Assembly: GCF_963853665.1 (NCBI RefSeq)
Contig: NZ_OY970459.1
Coordinates: 2,418,001-2,482,000, forward strand
Direction of reading: 5' to 3'
DNA length: 64,000 nt
Source: Mycobacterium decipiens
Lineage (GTDB): Bacteria > Actinomycetota > Actinomycetes > Mycobacteriales > Mycobacteriaceae
The notes under the pieces are model-generated. The model made no database searches. It saw nothing but the letters and a program-made list of their open reading frames with translations, and was not told where the DNA came from. Positions 29,001 to 36,154 of this stretch are shown one piece after another (position 1 is the first letter of the stretch; each line of letters opens with the position of its first letter). The position numbers and the translations under genes were made by a program.

Positions 29001-31112
29001 GCAACCGACTACGTCCTGGCTCCGACCGAACGCGGGGCGATCGACAATCTTCGTCTGGCCGAGACGCAAGTGCCGCAGCCCGTGGCGGGCGAGGTACAGC
29101 TCCGGGTGGAGGTCGCCGGTCTCAACTTCCGGGATGTGCTCAACGTGCTGGGTCTGTACCCGGGCGATCCGGGGCCGATCGGCGGTGACCTCTGCGGCAT
29201 CGTCACCGAGTTGGGTGCTGGCGTCACCGAATTCGAGGTTGGCCAACGCGTCTTCGGCTTCATGCCGGGGGCGTTCGCCAGCCGGGTCAATGTGCCGGCC
29301 GTTTTCCTGGCGCCGGTGCCGAAAGGGCTGAGCGCGCCAGCCGCAGCGACCATACCCGCTGCGGCACTCACGGCCCGACTCGCGTTCGATTGGGCAAAGC
29401 TGCGGCCCGGCGACCGGGTGCTGGTGCACGCGGCCAGTGGCGGCGTGGGACTGGCCGCGGTGCAGTTGGCACAGCAGTGCGGTGCAGTGGTCTTCGCCAC
29501 GGCGAGCAGCTACAAACGTGCGACGCTGCGCAAGATGGGCGTGGAGCACGTCTATGATTCGCGCACTACGGACTTCGCGGATCAGATCCTCGCCGACACG
29601 GGGGGCGCCGGCGTCGACGTGGTGCTCAACAGCCTGACCAATGAGGGCTTCGTCGCGGCGACCGTGCGGGCGACCGCCCAGAATGGCCGGTTCGCCGAGA
29701 TTGCCAAGCGGGACATCTGGACGCGCGAGCAGATGGCGGCGGTTCGTCCCGATATCGACTACGAGATCGTCGCGCTGGACGCGACCATCGTGCAAGAGCC
29801 CAAAAGGGTGGGGGGCTTGCTGGCCGAGGTGTCGGATGGGTTGGCCAGCGGGAAGATAACGCCGGTGCCTGCCGAGATCTACCCGCTGACGGAGGCCAAA
29901 ACCGCGTTCCGCCGCATGCAGCAGGCACGACACATCGGCAAAATCGTGCTGCAGATGCCGAAACCGCTGCAGCCGCGCGGAGATCGGAGCTATCTGATCA
30001 CCGGCGGCCTGGGTGCGCTCGGCCTGCACACGGCGGCCCACCTCGCCCAACTCGGGGCTGGCGACATCGTGCTGACGAGCCGGCGCATGCCCGATGCGGA
30101 CGCACAGCGGGCAATTGCCGACATCACGGAGCGCTATCGGTGTCGGATCCACACCTTCGCGGCCGACGTCGGCGACGAGTCCCAGGTCGCCGAGCTGCTG
30201 GGCCGGATCCGGGCGGAGTTGGGGCCGCTCGGCGGAGTGGCGCATCTGGCGGGCGTGCTCGACGACGCGTTGGTACCACAGCAGAGTGTGGATCGTTTAC
30301 GCACGACCCTGCTACCAAAAGCGTTGGGTGCCTGGAATCTACATCGGTTGGCCGCGGACGACGATCTTGAGTTCTTCATCCTGTACTCGTCGGCCTCCAG
30401 CGTGCTTGGTTCACCTGGCCAGGCCAACTACGCCGCCGCTAACGCGTTGCTGGACGGGCTCGTTGCCTACCGCAGGGCGCGAGGTCTGCCCGCGACCAGC
30501 GTCAACTGGGGCCCCTGGGCGAAGGGTGGTATGGCAACGTCGCACGCCGCGCGCGCTAATCTCGGTGCGCAAGGCCTGGTCCCGCTGGAACCCACGGCAG
30601 CGCTCAACGCGCTCGGCGAGATTGTCGCTCACGGAACTGGGCAGGCAATCGCCATCAAAGCCAATTGGCAGCGAGCCGCGAAGATGCTGGGCGGTTCTCG
30701 CCCACCGATTCTCGACCACTTGCTGCCCAGCGCCGTCGCGGCGACACCCGGAGACAGTGAGTTGCTCAGGCAACTGCACGACGTCCCCGAGGCGCAGCGC
30801 GCCAGCTTCCTGACCGAGTACCTACAGCACGAAGTACAAAGCTTCCTGAGGCTCGCCCAACCGCCCGCCGCAACCAGCCGTTTCCTGGACCTCGGCACGG
30901 ATTCACTGATGGCCGTCGAACTCCGCAACCGGTTGCTCGGCCAGTTCGGTGGCGCGTTCGAGATCAGCGCCACCGCGGTATTCGACTATCCAACGATCAG
31001 GTCGCTCGCCGAATACCTGGCCGGTCAGCTGCCGGAGGTGGTCTCCGAGTCGGGCCCACCGCCGGGGTCGAAGGACAATTCGGGTGAGGTCAACATGGAT
31101 GGAGTACCATAG
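20028..31112 (+). CDS. Bimodular type I polyketide synthase (KS-AT-KR-ACP / KS-AT-DH-ER-KR-ACP)
   Basis: 3694 residues from ATG 20028 with Shine-Dalgarno AGAAAGGA. Module 1: KS (about 13-440, Cys184), AT (about 545-890, Ser642 in GHSVGQ, HAFH malonyl-type), no DH or ER, KR (about 1190-1400, GGLGALG; VWGSFGQTAYSAAN, Trp present and no LDD, an A-type pattern), ACP (Ser1500, GMDSL). Module 2: KS (about 1563-1988, Cys1732), AT (about 2110-2450, Ser2207, HAFH), DH (His2505 in HVIYGTVVVP, Asp2674), ER (about 3010-3300, HAASGGVGLAA), KR (about 3320-3530, LDD present), ACP (Ser3626). There is no thioesterase. Predicted action is two malonyl extensions, the first leaving a beta-hydroxyl and the second fully reduced. 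This resembles PpsB-type plus PpsD-type chemistry in one chain, unlike the single-module Pks2 and Pks3/4. No fadD/FAAL gene lies beside it, so the starter source is unknown. The next gene, a methyltransferase, starts 6 bp after its stop. Confidence 0.93.
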   Translation: MATVGDPTERATGFAIVGYALRFPGAADADEFWDVLRQGRDAVSEVPGDRWDAEEFFDPDPGAPGKIVTRRAGFIDDVVGFDAPFFGLSAREVMLMDPQHRLLLETAWRALEHSGTAPMALANTKTGVYVGLGTHDYLGMMSDELGYAEIEAHMAIGTSAAAAAGRISYRLGLQGPAVTVDTACSSSLVAIHQACQALRLGECDLALAGGANVLISPGTMITFSQARMLAPDGRCKTFDEAADGYVRGEGCGVVVVKRLDDAIRDGDRIRALIRGSAVNQDGASGGLTVPNGVAQQRVIAEALERAGVVAGDVGYLEAHGTGTSLGDPIEVQAAAAVLADGRDPEQPLLIGSVKTNIGHLEAAAGIAGLIKVILSFEHELLPKHLNFRNPSPHIPWDRLPVRVVAEATAWERNGRPRIAGVSSFGFSGTNAHIILEEAPDEVAQVAAPPDLLDQPENRRFSVLPLSARSPAALVEIADLYRDWLSAHPEATLSDVCFTAGVGRSHLEHRAALVVNSTESAIEVLGALADDRPAPGLVRGVCADTPKTAWLFPGQGSQFAGMARELFETEPVFAETMTRCAAAVAEVLERPMLDVIFDADSPDSQETLRQTCYAQPALFAVEMGLARLWQSWGFEPDVVLGHSVGQYSAACVAGVFGLEDGALLLAERGRLFGSLPAGGRMVAIFAAADRVESFTDEFPRLSVAAYNGANTVLSGPAQDLDEVVAALMADGVRCDWLDTSHAFHSALLDPALDEFESYTNRFDFGSPQRILVCNRTGAALGRNVKLDGPYWRRHARQPIEFAKSVRTLAELGCAVLLEVGPQPVLTAAALRAWPDPATAPRAIASLRRNAADHRQITEALADAYIVGHVPDFGALRQGPTHKLDLPTYPFQHRQYWFREKRVRPTQTANQAEAIRTEAVRLLEDGRIEELAALLDGASGNEQTVDVLTKFAAQHNQQRKAQSVADARYEIRWEESAAGAARVLDAQASERFAWLLIGDDAEVATPLVDALTARGHRHQILAPPVSDADEERLEVALRAAVADEPTLRILYLAALKDAAPSMRSLLRMQHRVLGGARHLFRAAVAAELRAPIWLITRGAQRVTGADTVSPVQCCLWGFGRAASLEHPQLWGGLADLSAGGADDWSRLIDQLTAAPRGEDQVALRNQTVYVPRLTRRAGQPIATPLTLRDDATYLVTGGLGALGLEIAGYLAAHGARHLVLTGRRPPSDAARQRIDAVREQYGCELRVVAADVANPHDVARLMATLQSELPSLAGIVHAAGEIATTPLRSLDDAEVDRVFAGKVWGAWHLSEATADMELDFFLGTSSIAAVWGSFGQTAYSAANAFLDGLAWRLREQGVPGISVNFGPWSAGMADPDARARLNERGVRTMSPADALAGMADLMVGSSGHGVVARIDWARFLPLYQQAGKRSFLAELEREVPESAPAPTPSGTTQLAEQLTLAPAQQRKKIVLDYLRDAVAEVTRIDGAEIREEAGFFDLGMDSLMAVELRRRVERAVGRELPVTLAMDYPRLVDVADYLLGDVLGLSKQAPAEPALITTGPADEPIAIVAVACRFPGSPDPDAFWEVLSGGVDAIREVPEDRFDIDEYYDPDQETPGKTYTRCGGFLDEIDGFDPEFFGIAPREAVWMDPQQRLMLEIAWEGLERAGYSPAALRGSRSGVFVGVAANEYSHLLSTDSVETIEAHFITGNALNAIAGRVAFALGLEGPALAVDTACSSSLVAVHQACQALHAGDCDLALAGGVNVLLSPASIVAASRAKMLSPDGRCKTFDAAADGYVRSEGCGILVLKRLSDAVRDSDRICAVIRGSAVNQDGASSGLTVPNGGAQQRLISAALARAGVGGRDVDYLEAHGTGTSLGDPIEVQAAAAVYGVGRDSNRPLLIGSVKTNIGHLESAAGVAGLIKVVLSLQHEVLPQNLHFEKPSPHIAWDSLPVRVVDKAIPWQANGRLRRAGVSSFGFTGTNAHVLIEEAPPQAATADEYSAHDVLADVTAVPASDAPDEPVSVLPLSARSPQALVALAQRYTAWLDAHPKVDITDVCFTAGAGRSHFEHRAALVVDSSGGAIQGARELLAGLVENRLRPDVVRGECADPPTTAWLFTGQGSQYPGMARELFEAEPVFADTVTRCAEAMEPMLSRPLLAVLFGTDGDVSGEAGKALGHTSFAQPALFAVEMGLARLWQSWGIEPDVVLGHSVGQYAAACVADVFSLEDGARLVAERGRLFGSLPEGGRMVAVFADAKQVEDVADKFPRVSVAAYNGRNTVLSGPGVDLEQIVATCTDDGIRCSWLDTSHAFHSELLEPVLDEFESYAARLQFGVPTRPLVCNRTGAVLTAATPLNAQYWRRHSRQPVQFGESVRTMAGLGCSVLMEIGPQPILTAAAVQVWPEHSAAPRAIVSLRKGTDARRQIAEALAAAYVAGHRLEFAALHHQPRRRLELPAYPFQRRRFWPKTSGIATEGAAVSGILGSAKDLASGDAVYTSRLSVKSQPWLSDHVIYGTVVVPGATYAAMALAAVGTPARVQDVFFYEPIILSDKNSREVQLTLHPADDGSGGTFQVHSRPYGVRDAEWSLNADGRVITGGTDAGEEPALADSIDVTIERLSRTRPQQLFDIFADMELAWGPTWSTSLKSLWVGDGEAVGDIAIGDELAEQLGSEPVHPVLLDLCTGIAFPAFPAVLAAIEHGAADLFLPLRYGQVVLPEPMPRRFYCRARWQTGGLDNETQVFDLDFVDRDGRQLGGIREFTVKRAPREALLRGLGGDATRNLYTLGWQEVPAPASSSDTGAAENAKGTWLIAGFDELAADMPDCLPFSGAMNQADPEHWQQLLAQAQERGAPIGGIVWRSTGQPRTEESSTELAARLETEIGNLLCGVHTLLANEKVKLPGGLWIVTERAVATEPGEPVDPGQATLWGLGRTIIAEQPTLRCRLVDHDGSDDAVHWLAGLLRTPGTFVQESELARRQGKFLVPRLLPWARSGHLAVPRATDYVLAPTERGAIDNLRLAETQVPQPVAGEVQLRVEVAGLNFRDVLNVLGLYPGDPGPIGGDLCGIVTELGAGVTEFEVGQRVFGFMPGAFASRVNVPAVFLAPVPKGLSAPAAATIPAAALTARLAFDWAKLRPGDRVLVHAASGGVGLAAVQLAQQCGAVVFATASSYKRATLRKMGVEHVYDSRTTDFADQILADTGGAGVDVVLNSLTNEGFVAATVRATAQNGRFAEIAKRDIWTREQMAAVRPDIDYEIVALDATIVQEPKRVGGLLAEVSDGLASGKITPVPAEIYPLTEAKTAFRRMQQARHIGKIVLQMPKPLQPRGDRSYLITGGLGALGLHTAAHLAQLGAGDIVLTSRRMPDADAQRAIADITERYRCRIHTFAADVGDESQVAELLGRIRAELGPLGGVAHLAGVLDDALVPQQSVDRLRTTLLPKALGAWNLHRLAADDDLEFFILYSSASSVLGSPGQANYAAANALLDGLVAYRRARGLPATSVNWGPWAKGGMATSHAARANLGAQGLVPLEPTAALNALGEIVAHGTGQAIAIKANWQRAAKMLGGSRPPILDHLLPSAVAATPGDSELLRQLHDVPEAQRASFLTEYLQHEVQSFLRLAQPPAATSRFLDLGTDSLMAVELRNRLLGQFGGAFEISATAVFDYPTIRSLAEYLAGQLPEVVSESGPPPGSKDNSGEVNMDGVP

Positions 31113-31118
31113 CGACCG

Positions 31119-31964
31119 GTGCACGCCGAGTCGAAGAGTAATTCAGGAGATGCGCTGTCGGCGCACCTGGCTGACGACCTAATGTCTACGACCGCGGTCG
31201 AATGGCGCAGCTTTTATGATTTGCTAAGCCGTCGCCTAGAGACCGCCGGATGGGCTGAGGTATCGTATTTTCTAAATTATGGATATGTCCCAACGGATTC
31301 AAACAATGAATCGTCGCACGTTATTCGTGAAGGCACCTTCAATTCGAACTCGGTCCGGTTGGTGTTCGAGGTTATCGGATCCCTTGACCTGAATGACCGC
31401 ACAATTGTTGACATAGGATGTGGCCGCGGAGGCACTGCCGCGCTTGTCGCGGAGAAGTTCAGCGCACAAGTGATTGGCATTGACATGTCTGCGGAAGCGA
31501 TCGCCTTCTGCCGTAGAACTCACCCTTTGGTGGACTTCAGGGTCGGCGATGCGTTGAATCTTCCGCTCGGCGAGGCGGCCTGCGATGTCATCATTAATCT
31601 GGAGTCGTCACATTCATACAGCAATCTGGCAAAATTCCTGAGTGAAGTTCGCAGGATTAGCCGTCCCGGAGCCTGGTTTTTGCATGCGGATCTTCTAGGT
31701 GTTGAGGATTGGGACCAGGTAAGGATGCGTTTGAAGGGCCTGGGCTTCTCAACCGAAAGCGATCGTGATATCACTGCTAACGTATTGGCCGCCCGCGACC
31801 AAGTGACTGGTAGCTGGGAACAGGTTTTTGGCGACGGAGGTGCCCGGGTCGCTAACTTTCTTGCGTTGCCTGGGTCTTCGATATACGAGCAGCTAAGGGC
31901 GCGCACATGGGAGTACAGAATAATTAGATCTCAATTGCGTACCAGCGCGACGTTGGATCGTTGA
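31119..31964 (+). CDS. SAM-dependent O-methyltransferase, phthiotriol-methyltransferase-like
   Basis: 281 residues. SAM motif I is DIGCGRGGTAAL, then GIDMSAEAIAFC, and motifs VRRISRPGAW and FLHADLLG follow. The segment IINLESSHSYSNLAKFLSEV resembles the one in Rv2952, the O-methyltransferase that methylates the phthiotriol hydroxyl of DIM/PGL. The likely role is methylation of a hydroxyl on the neighbouring PKS product. GTG 31119, 6 bp after the PKS stop, is used; ATG 31182 (STTAVEW) is an alternative. The sequence is visibly richer in A/T than its neighbours (for example around 31210-31330), which suggests separate acquisition. It converges on the chp-like gene with a 7-bp gap. Confidence 0.88.
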   Translation: MHAESKSNSGDALSAHLADDLMSTTAVEWRSFYDLLSRRLETAGWAEVSYFLNYGYVPTDSNNESSHVIREGTFNSNSVRLVFEVIGSLDLNDRTIVDIGCGRGGTAALVAEKFSAQVIGIDMSAEAIAFCRRTHPLVDFRVGDALNLPLGEAACDVIINLESSHSYSNLAKFLSEVRRISRPGAWFLHADLLGVEDWDQVRMRLKGLGFSTESDRDITANVLAARDQVTGSWEQVFGDGGARVANFLALPGSSIYEQLRARTWEYRIIRSQLRTSATLDR

Positions 31965-31971
31965 GCCTTTG

Positions 31972-33072
31972 TCAGTGGTTGCCTTGCGGGAACGCGGCCA
32001 TGGCACCTGCAAGGATCTGCGAGAAGGGATCGGCGCCGCCGCCGAAGGTGGCCTGAGTCGCCGGCGCCGTGACGGCGGCGGGGTCGAAGCCCCGCACCGG
32101 GTCCACGCCGATCGGAGCCGTAAGCGGATCGTCGTTTCGCGAGTATCCCGCGTCCACCATGGGCGTCAGTTCCGCGTCGAGCTGATTGAGCACGTCTTCC
32201 GGCACTCCGAGATAGCCGAAGGGCAATACCAGCGGAAGGTGTCGCTGAGGAATCAAGTACGTCGTTGTTGTCGCGCCCTTGGAGTTGACGGTCGTTCGGA
32301 TGTTTTGCGGCGGCACCATTTCGGGATTGGTGAATGCAACCGCCGTGTGACCAGTCGCGAGGCCCATGAGCGTGTTGGCGAGAGCTAACAGGTTGTCCGG
32401 CCGGTCCGGGAAGTCGGCGAGCATGTCGTACGCAGCGACGAAAACCTTGGTGTCGTATTGGCTCTCCACCGGAGGAGGTATGCGGTAGTCGAGTGCAGGG
32501 ACTACGGTGCCCACTGGAAACATGGAGGTCAAGAAGCTCTCACCAAAGCTGTGACGCGCGATCGGGTCGCCAAATGTGCTGAAGACCAATTGATCTGGCG
32601 GTGGTGCGGTCGGGTCACTCGCCAGCTGAGCCTGCACGGCGTCAAGCACCAGCGAACCCTCGGACAAGCCAATCGCGGTACCGCGACCACCGCTGCGGAT
32701 CGCCGCTTCCAGGTTATCGGTTCCGATGACGACCGACTCCCCAACGCTAGGGCCGTCCATACCCAGGCCTGGAAAGACTTCATCCAGCCGGCTTATGCCT
32801 GGGAAGAGTTCTTCCAGCACATGACCCTGAACCTGCCCTGCGGGGTAGCCGATGATTTGTCGCTTGAGGTTTGGGAACCATTCGCTGCCTTCGCGGCGAA
32901 TGTACTCGTCATAGGGAATGCCCGCAACGTGGGCGCCGCCCAGCGCGTACGCCGTGCCATCGGCTGGCGTCGGCTCGGCTGGCGTTTCATCGGCTCGCGC
33001 GATCCCGATGCCGAAACATCCTGTGGCGCTGACAATTCCCAGCGCGGTTACTCCCACCAGTAGTTTCTTCAT
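31972..33072 (-). CDS. Chp-type PE-PPE-domain serine esterase/acyltransferase, exported
   Basis: 367 residues from ATG 33072, which has a strong AAGGAG 6 nt upstream (an upstream frame to 33114 is ignored). The N-terminus is a signal peptide ([18 protein letters not shown]) with two possible processing sites: a weak lipobox ending at Cys19, or signal peptidase I cleavage after ARA (residues 25-27). The catalytic nucleophile elbow is Ser137 in GLSEGS, and the fold matches the PE-PPE alpha/beta-hydrolase domain. Relatives are Chp1 (Rv3822, sulfolipid-1) and Chp2 (Rv1184c, PAT), membrane-anchored transesterases that complete polyacylated trehaloses. It lies last in papA-mmpL-chp, 22 bp after mmpL. 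It probably transfers acyl groups between lipid intermediates during or after export. Confidence 0.88.
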   Translation of the reverse strand: MKKLLVGVTALGIVSATGCFGIGIARADETPAEPTPADGTAYALGGAHVAGIPYDEYIRREGSEWFPNLKRQIIGYPAGQVQGHVLEELFPGISRLDEVFPGLGMDGPSVGESVVIGTDNLEAAIRSGGRGTAIGLSEGSLVLDAVQAQLASDPTAPPPDQLVFSTFGDPIARHSFGESFLTSMFPVGTVVPALDYRIPPPVESQYDTKVFVAAYDMLADFPDRPDNLLALANTLMGLATGHTAVAFTNPEMVPPQNIRTTVNSKGATTTTYLIPQRHLPLVLPFGYLGVPEDVLNQLDAELTPMVDAGYSRNDDPLTAPIGVDPVRGFDPAAVTAPATQATFGGGADPFSQILAGAMAAFPQGNH

Positions 33073-33094
33073 TGCTACTCCTTGCCTGCTGGGC

Positions 33095-36000
33095 TCAGTC
33101 TCGTAGTTCCGCATCGCGCGGTCTCGCTACCTGGGTTCGTCTCGGTCGTGATGGCCACCAGCTCACCTGCCCGACCAGCGCAGCAATCGCCGGCACCGTT
33201 ATGGTGCGTACTAGGAAGGTATCCAACAAGATTCCGACACCGATCACGAAACCTGCCTGGACCACCGTGCTTATGCTCGAAAACAGGAGACCACACATCG
33301 AGGCAGCGAAGATCAAACCTGCCGCAGTGATCACTCCGCCGGTCGAACTCAGGGTGCGAATTATGGAGTAACGTGTGCTGTTCGGCGACTCGTCACGCAT
33401 GCGGGAGATGAGCAGCATGTTGTAATCGGCTCCCACCGCGACCAATACCACGAAGGCTAGCGGGGGTACGCTCCAATGTAGTTGCTGGCCGAGGATGAGT
33501 TGAAACATCACGACGCCAATGCCGACCGCCGACAAATACGAAATTACAACGGAACCAACAAGATACAGCGGTGCGACAACCGCACGCAGCAGCACCATCA
33601 AGGTCAGCAGTACGACGACGATGGTTACCGCGATGATGAATCGGATGTCGTGCTCATAGTAGTTGCGCGTGTCCCGCAGCGTGACGGGATATCCCGCCAT
33701 CGATACCGACGCGTCCGCCAACGTGGTATTCGGTTGGGCTCCCCGAGCCGTATCGGTGATCGCATTGACCTGATCCATCGCCTCGACGCTGAACGGATTG
33801 AGTTTGGTTTGAACCAAGTACCGCGCCGTGTGGCCATCTGGCGAAATGAACATCTTGGCGGCCTTCTTGAACTCGTCCATGTGCAGAAGCTGGGGCGGAA
33901 CATTGAACCCAGCCATTGACGGTTCTGCCGCGTCATGCTTCATCGACAGTAGAAACGCCGATGCCTCACCGAGGCCGGCGCCCATCTGTTTGATTTCGTC
34001 GACGAGTTGGTCCACTCCGTCAGCCACTTCCCGACTCCCACCCGCGAAGCGGTCGGCGCCGTGTTGGAGGTTGGTCAGTCCCGCCTGCAGGCCACCGGGT
34101 TGGTCCAGCCCCGTGGAATGCATCGCCCGGACGAAGTTTGCGAGTGCACCGCGCAGACGGTCCGCCGTTGCGTGGAGGGTCTGCTTGTCCTGGACCGCCT
34201 GCAGCTGTCGAGCCAGGTCATTGATCTCGTCGATGCTGCCGTCACCACGCGCGGCGACCAGCCGCTGAAACTGGACGCGGGTAGCGCTGCAGGAGGGATC
34301 GGCATTACAGACGGGGTTACCCTCCAGTGCCGTCAGCACCGGGGCCACCCAGGCAAACAAATCCTTGACGGCGGTGAAGTTGACGCCGAGGCTCTCGCCG
34401 AGCGAATTGATGCTGCGGACCAGCTTGGCCGCGGTGACGACCTCCTTGACCAACTTGTCGCCACCATACTGACTTTGCAGGAATGCGAAAGCGTCGATCA
34501 AACCTTGGATGCCGGAAACGATCTGGTTGACTTGGCCACGGACATCGCCAAGGTTGTCGGCCAACGCGTTCGCCCCATTGGCCAGACGGTTGAGGTCATC
34601 GGTGTGGTCGCTGATCGCGTTGGACGCGCCGCCCAACCGAGCCCCGATCGCGCCCGCCTGATAAGTGGCCCTGAGCTGTTGCGGCACAACTCCGGTGGGT
34701 CTGGTGATGCCGCTGACCAGAGCGATATTCGGCAGTTGGCTAACTCGGTCTGCCATTTGCTCCAAGTCTGCAAGGGCCCGCGGTGTGCGCAGATCATGCG
34801 GTGATTGGACGAGGATGTACTCGGGAATGGACTGGTTAACCGGGAAATGGCGATTCAGCGCGGCATACCCGACCGAGCTGGGGGCGGAAGATCGCAGCGC
34901 CTTGCGATCGTCATAGTTGTACCGCACCAAGCCCGCGGTTGCGGCCAGGATGATCAACACAAGCAGACTGGCAACCAGATGTACTTTGGGCCGGCGCACA
35001 ATGCGTATCCCCGAACGCCGCCAAAACCGAGCGGTCAGTTCGCGCCGCGGTGTGATCCAGCCGCGTGGCCCGGCTACTACCAGAATGGCCGGTAGCAACG
35101 TAATCGCGGCCAGGAACGCGACACCGATCCCTATCGCCGACGCCACCCCTACCGTTGAAAACACCCCCATCCGGGCGAAGCTTATCCCGAGAAAGGTGAT
35201 TCCCACCGTGGCGGCGGATGCGGCGATTACTTTTCCGATCGAGATCAATGCCCGCTTTACCGCCTGATCGAAATCCGCGCCATCTCGCAGGTAGTCGTGA
35301 TAGCGGCTAATGAGAAAGACCGCATAATCCGTTCCCGCGCCGGCTATCATTGCGCTCAGGAATACGATGGATTGGTTCGAAACGCCCAGGCCGCTGAGTT
35401 GGGAGAAGCCAGCTACGACGGCCTGTGCGATCACCAAGGAGATCCCGATCGCTATCAACGGCAGCATCATCGTGACCGGGTTGCGGTAAACCACCAGCAG
35501 GACGGCGAGCACCAGCACGGCGATCGCCACCTCAATCGGAATCCGATCCCGTTCGCCCGCGACGGTGAGGTCGGCGACGGTGGCCGCGGGTCCGGTGACG
35601 TTTGCGGTCAGGCTGGATCCGGCTGGATTGTGCTGCAGGGTGTGTTTGACGAGATCGGCAACCCGGAGGTAGGCGGCGTAGGACCGGGGAGTGCCCAACT
35701 CGCCCGCAATGCCGATCGGCAGCACCCAGGTTTTGTCGTCCTTGCTGGTCAAGACCGATCGCAGGGACGGTGTGCTGACAAAGTCCTGCAGCATCACGAC
35801 ATCCCGGGTGTCCTGGCGCAGCGCGGCCACCAGCTGGCGGTAGGCGGCTTCGTCGGCGGGTCCGAGCCCCTTCTCGTCGGTCAGGACCACCAACAGGAGG
35901 TCTTCGGTGCCCGATTCGTGAAACGCCTGGGTCATGTTTCGGGTGGCGATGCTCGACGGCGCGTCGCTGGGCAAGATTGTGAGCGGATGCCGCTGGGCCA

Positions 36001-36106
36001 TTTCGTTCAGCGATGGGAGCGCCAGCGGCAGTGCGACCGCAATCGCGACCCAGAGCCCTATCACCGCCCAGGGCCAGCGCACCACAAACTCGGCTAGCCG
36101 TCGCAA
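33095..36106 (-). CDS. MmpL-family RND lipid transporter (MmpL10-like)
   Basis: 1003 residues, matching MmpL10 (1002). It starts at TTG 36106 with GAGGG upstream. Topology is the RND pattern: a first membrane helix ([20 protein letters not shown]), a large periplasmic loop with helical stretches (about 380-720), and two transmembrane bundles. The proton-relay-type Asp-Tyr pairs are kept in [19 protein letters not shown] and [16 protein letters not shown]. It is predicted to flip or export the lipid assembled by PapA and the PKS across the inner membrane, where Chp can act. papA lies 48 bp upstream and chp 22 bp downstream, so this is one operon. Confidence 0.93.
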   Translation of the reverse strand: MRRLAEFVVRWPWAVIGLWVAIAVALPLALPSLNEMAQRHPLTILPSDAPSSIATRNMTQAFHESGTEDLLLVVLTDEKGLGPADEAAYRQLVAALRQDTRDVVMLQDFVSTPSLRSVLTSKDDKTWVLPIGIAGELGTPRSYAAYLRVADLVKHTLQHNPAGSSLTANVTGPAATVADLTVAGERDRIPIEVAIAVLVLAVLLVVYRNPVTMMLPLIAIGISLVIAQAVVAGFSQLSGLGVSNQSIVFLSAMIAGAGTDYAVFLISRYHDYLRDGADFDQAVKRALISIGKVIAASAATVGITFLGISFARMGVFSTVGVASAIGIGVAFLAAITLLPAILVVAGPRGWITPRRELTARFWRRSGIRIVRRPKVHLVASLLVLIILAATAGLVRYNYDDRKALRSSAPSSVGYAALNRHFPVNQSIPEYILVQSPHDLRTPRALADLEQMADRVSQLPNIALVSGITRPTGVVPQQLRATYQAGAIGARLGGASNAISDHTDDLNRLANGANALADNLGDVRGQVNQIVSGIQGLIDAFAFLQSQYGGDKLVKEVVTAAKLVRSINSLGESLGVNFTAVKDLFAWVAPVLTALEGNPVCNADPSCSATRVQFQRLVAARGDGSIDEINDLARQLQAVQDKQTLHATADRLRGALANFVRAMHSTGLDQPGGLQAGLTNLQHGADRFAGGSREVADGVDQLVDEIKQMGAGLGEASAFLLSMKHDAAEPSMAGFNVPPQLLHMDEFKKAAKMFISPDGHTARYLVQTKLNPFSVEAMDQVNAITDTARGAQPNTTLADASVSMAGYPVTLRDTRNYYEHDIRFIIAVTIVVVLLTLMVLLRAVVAPLYLVGSVVISYLSAVGIGVVMFQLILGQQLHWSVPPLAFVVLVAVGADYNMLLISRMRDESPNSTRYSIIRTLSSTGGVITAAGLIFAASMCGLLFSSISTVVQAGFVIGVGILLDTFLVRTITVPAIAALVGQVSWWPSRPRRTQVARPRDAELRD

Positions 36107-36154
36107 CTTTCCCTCACCTTCGGCCCGCGCGGTCGTGTGCGACCGTCTGCGACG

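Noticed and set aside
28959..30245. 428-codon minus-strand frame within the bimodular PKS
   Set aside because: Opposite ER/KR coding sequence; no family resemblance.
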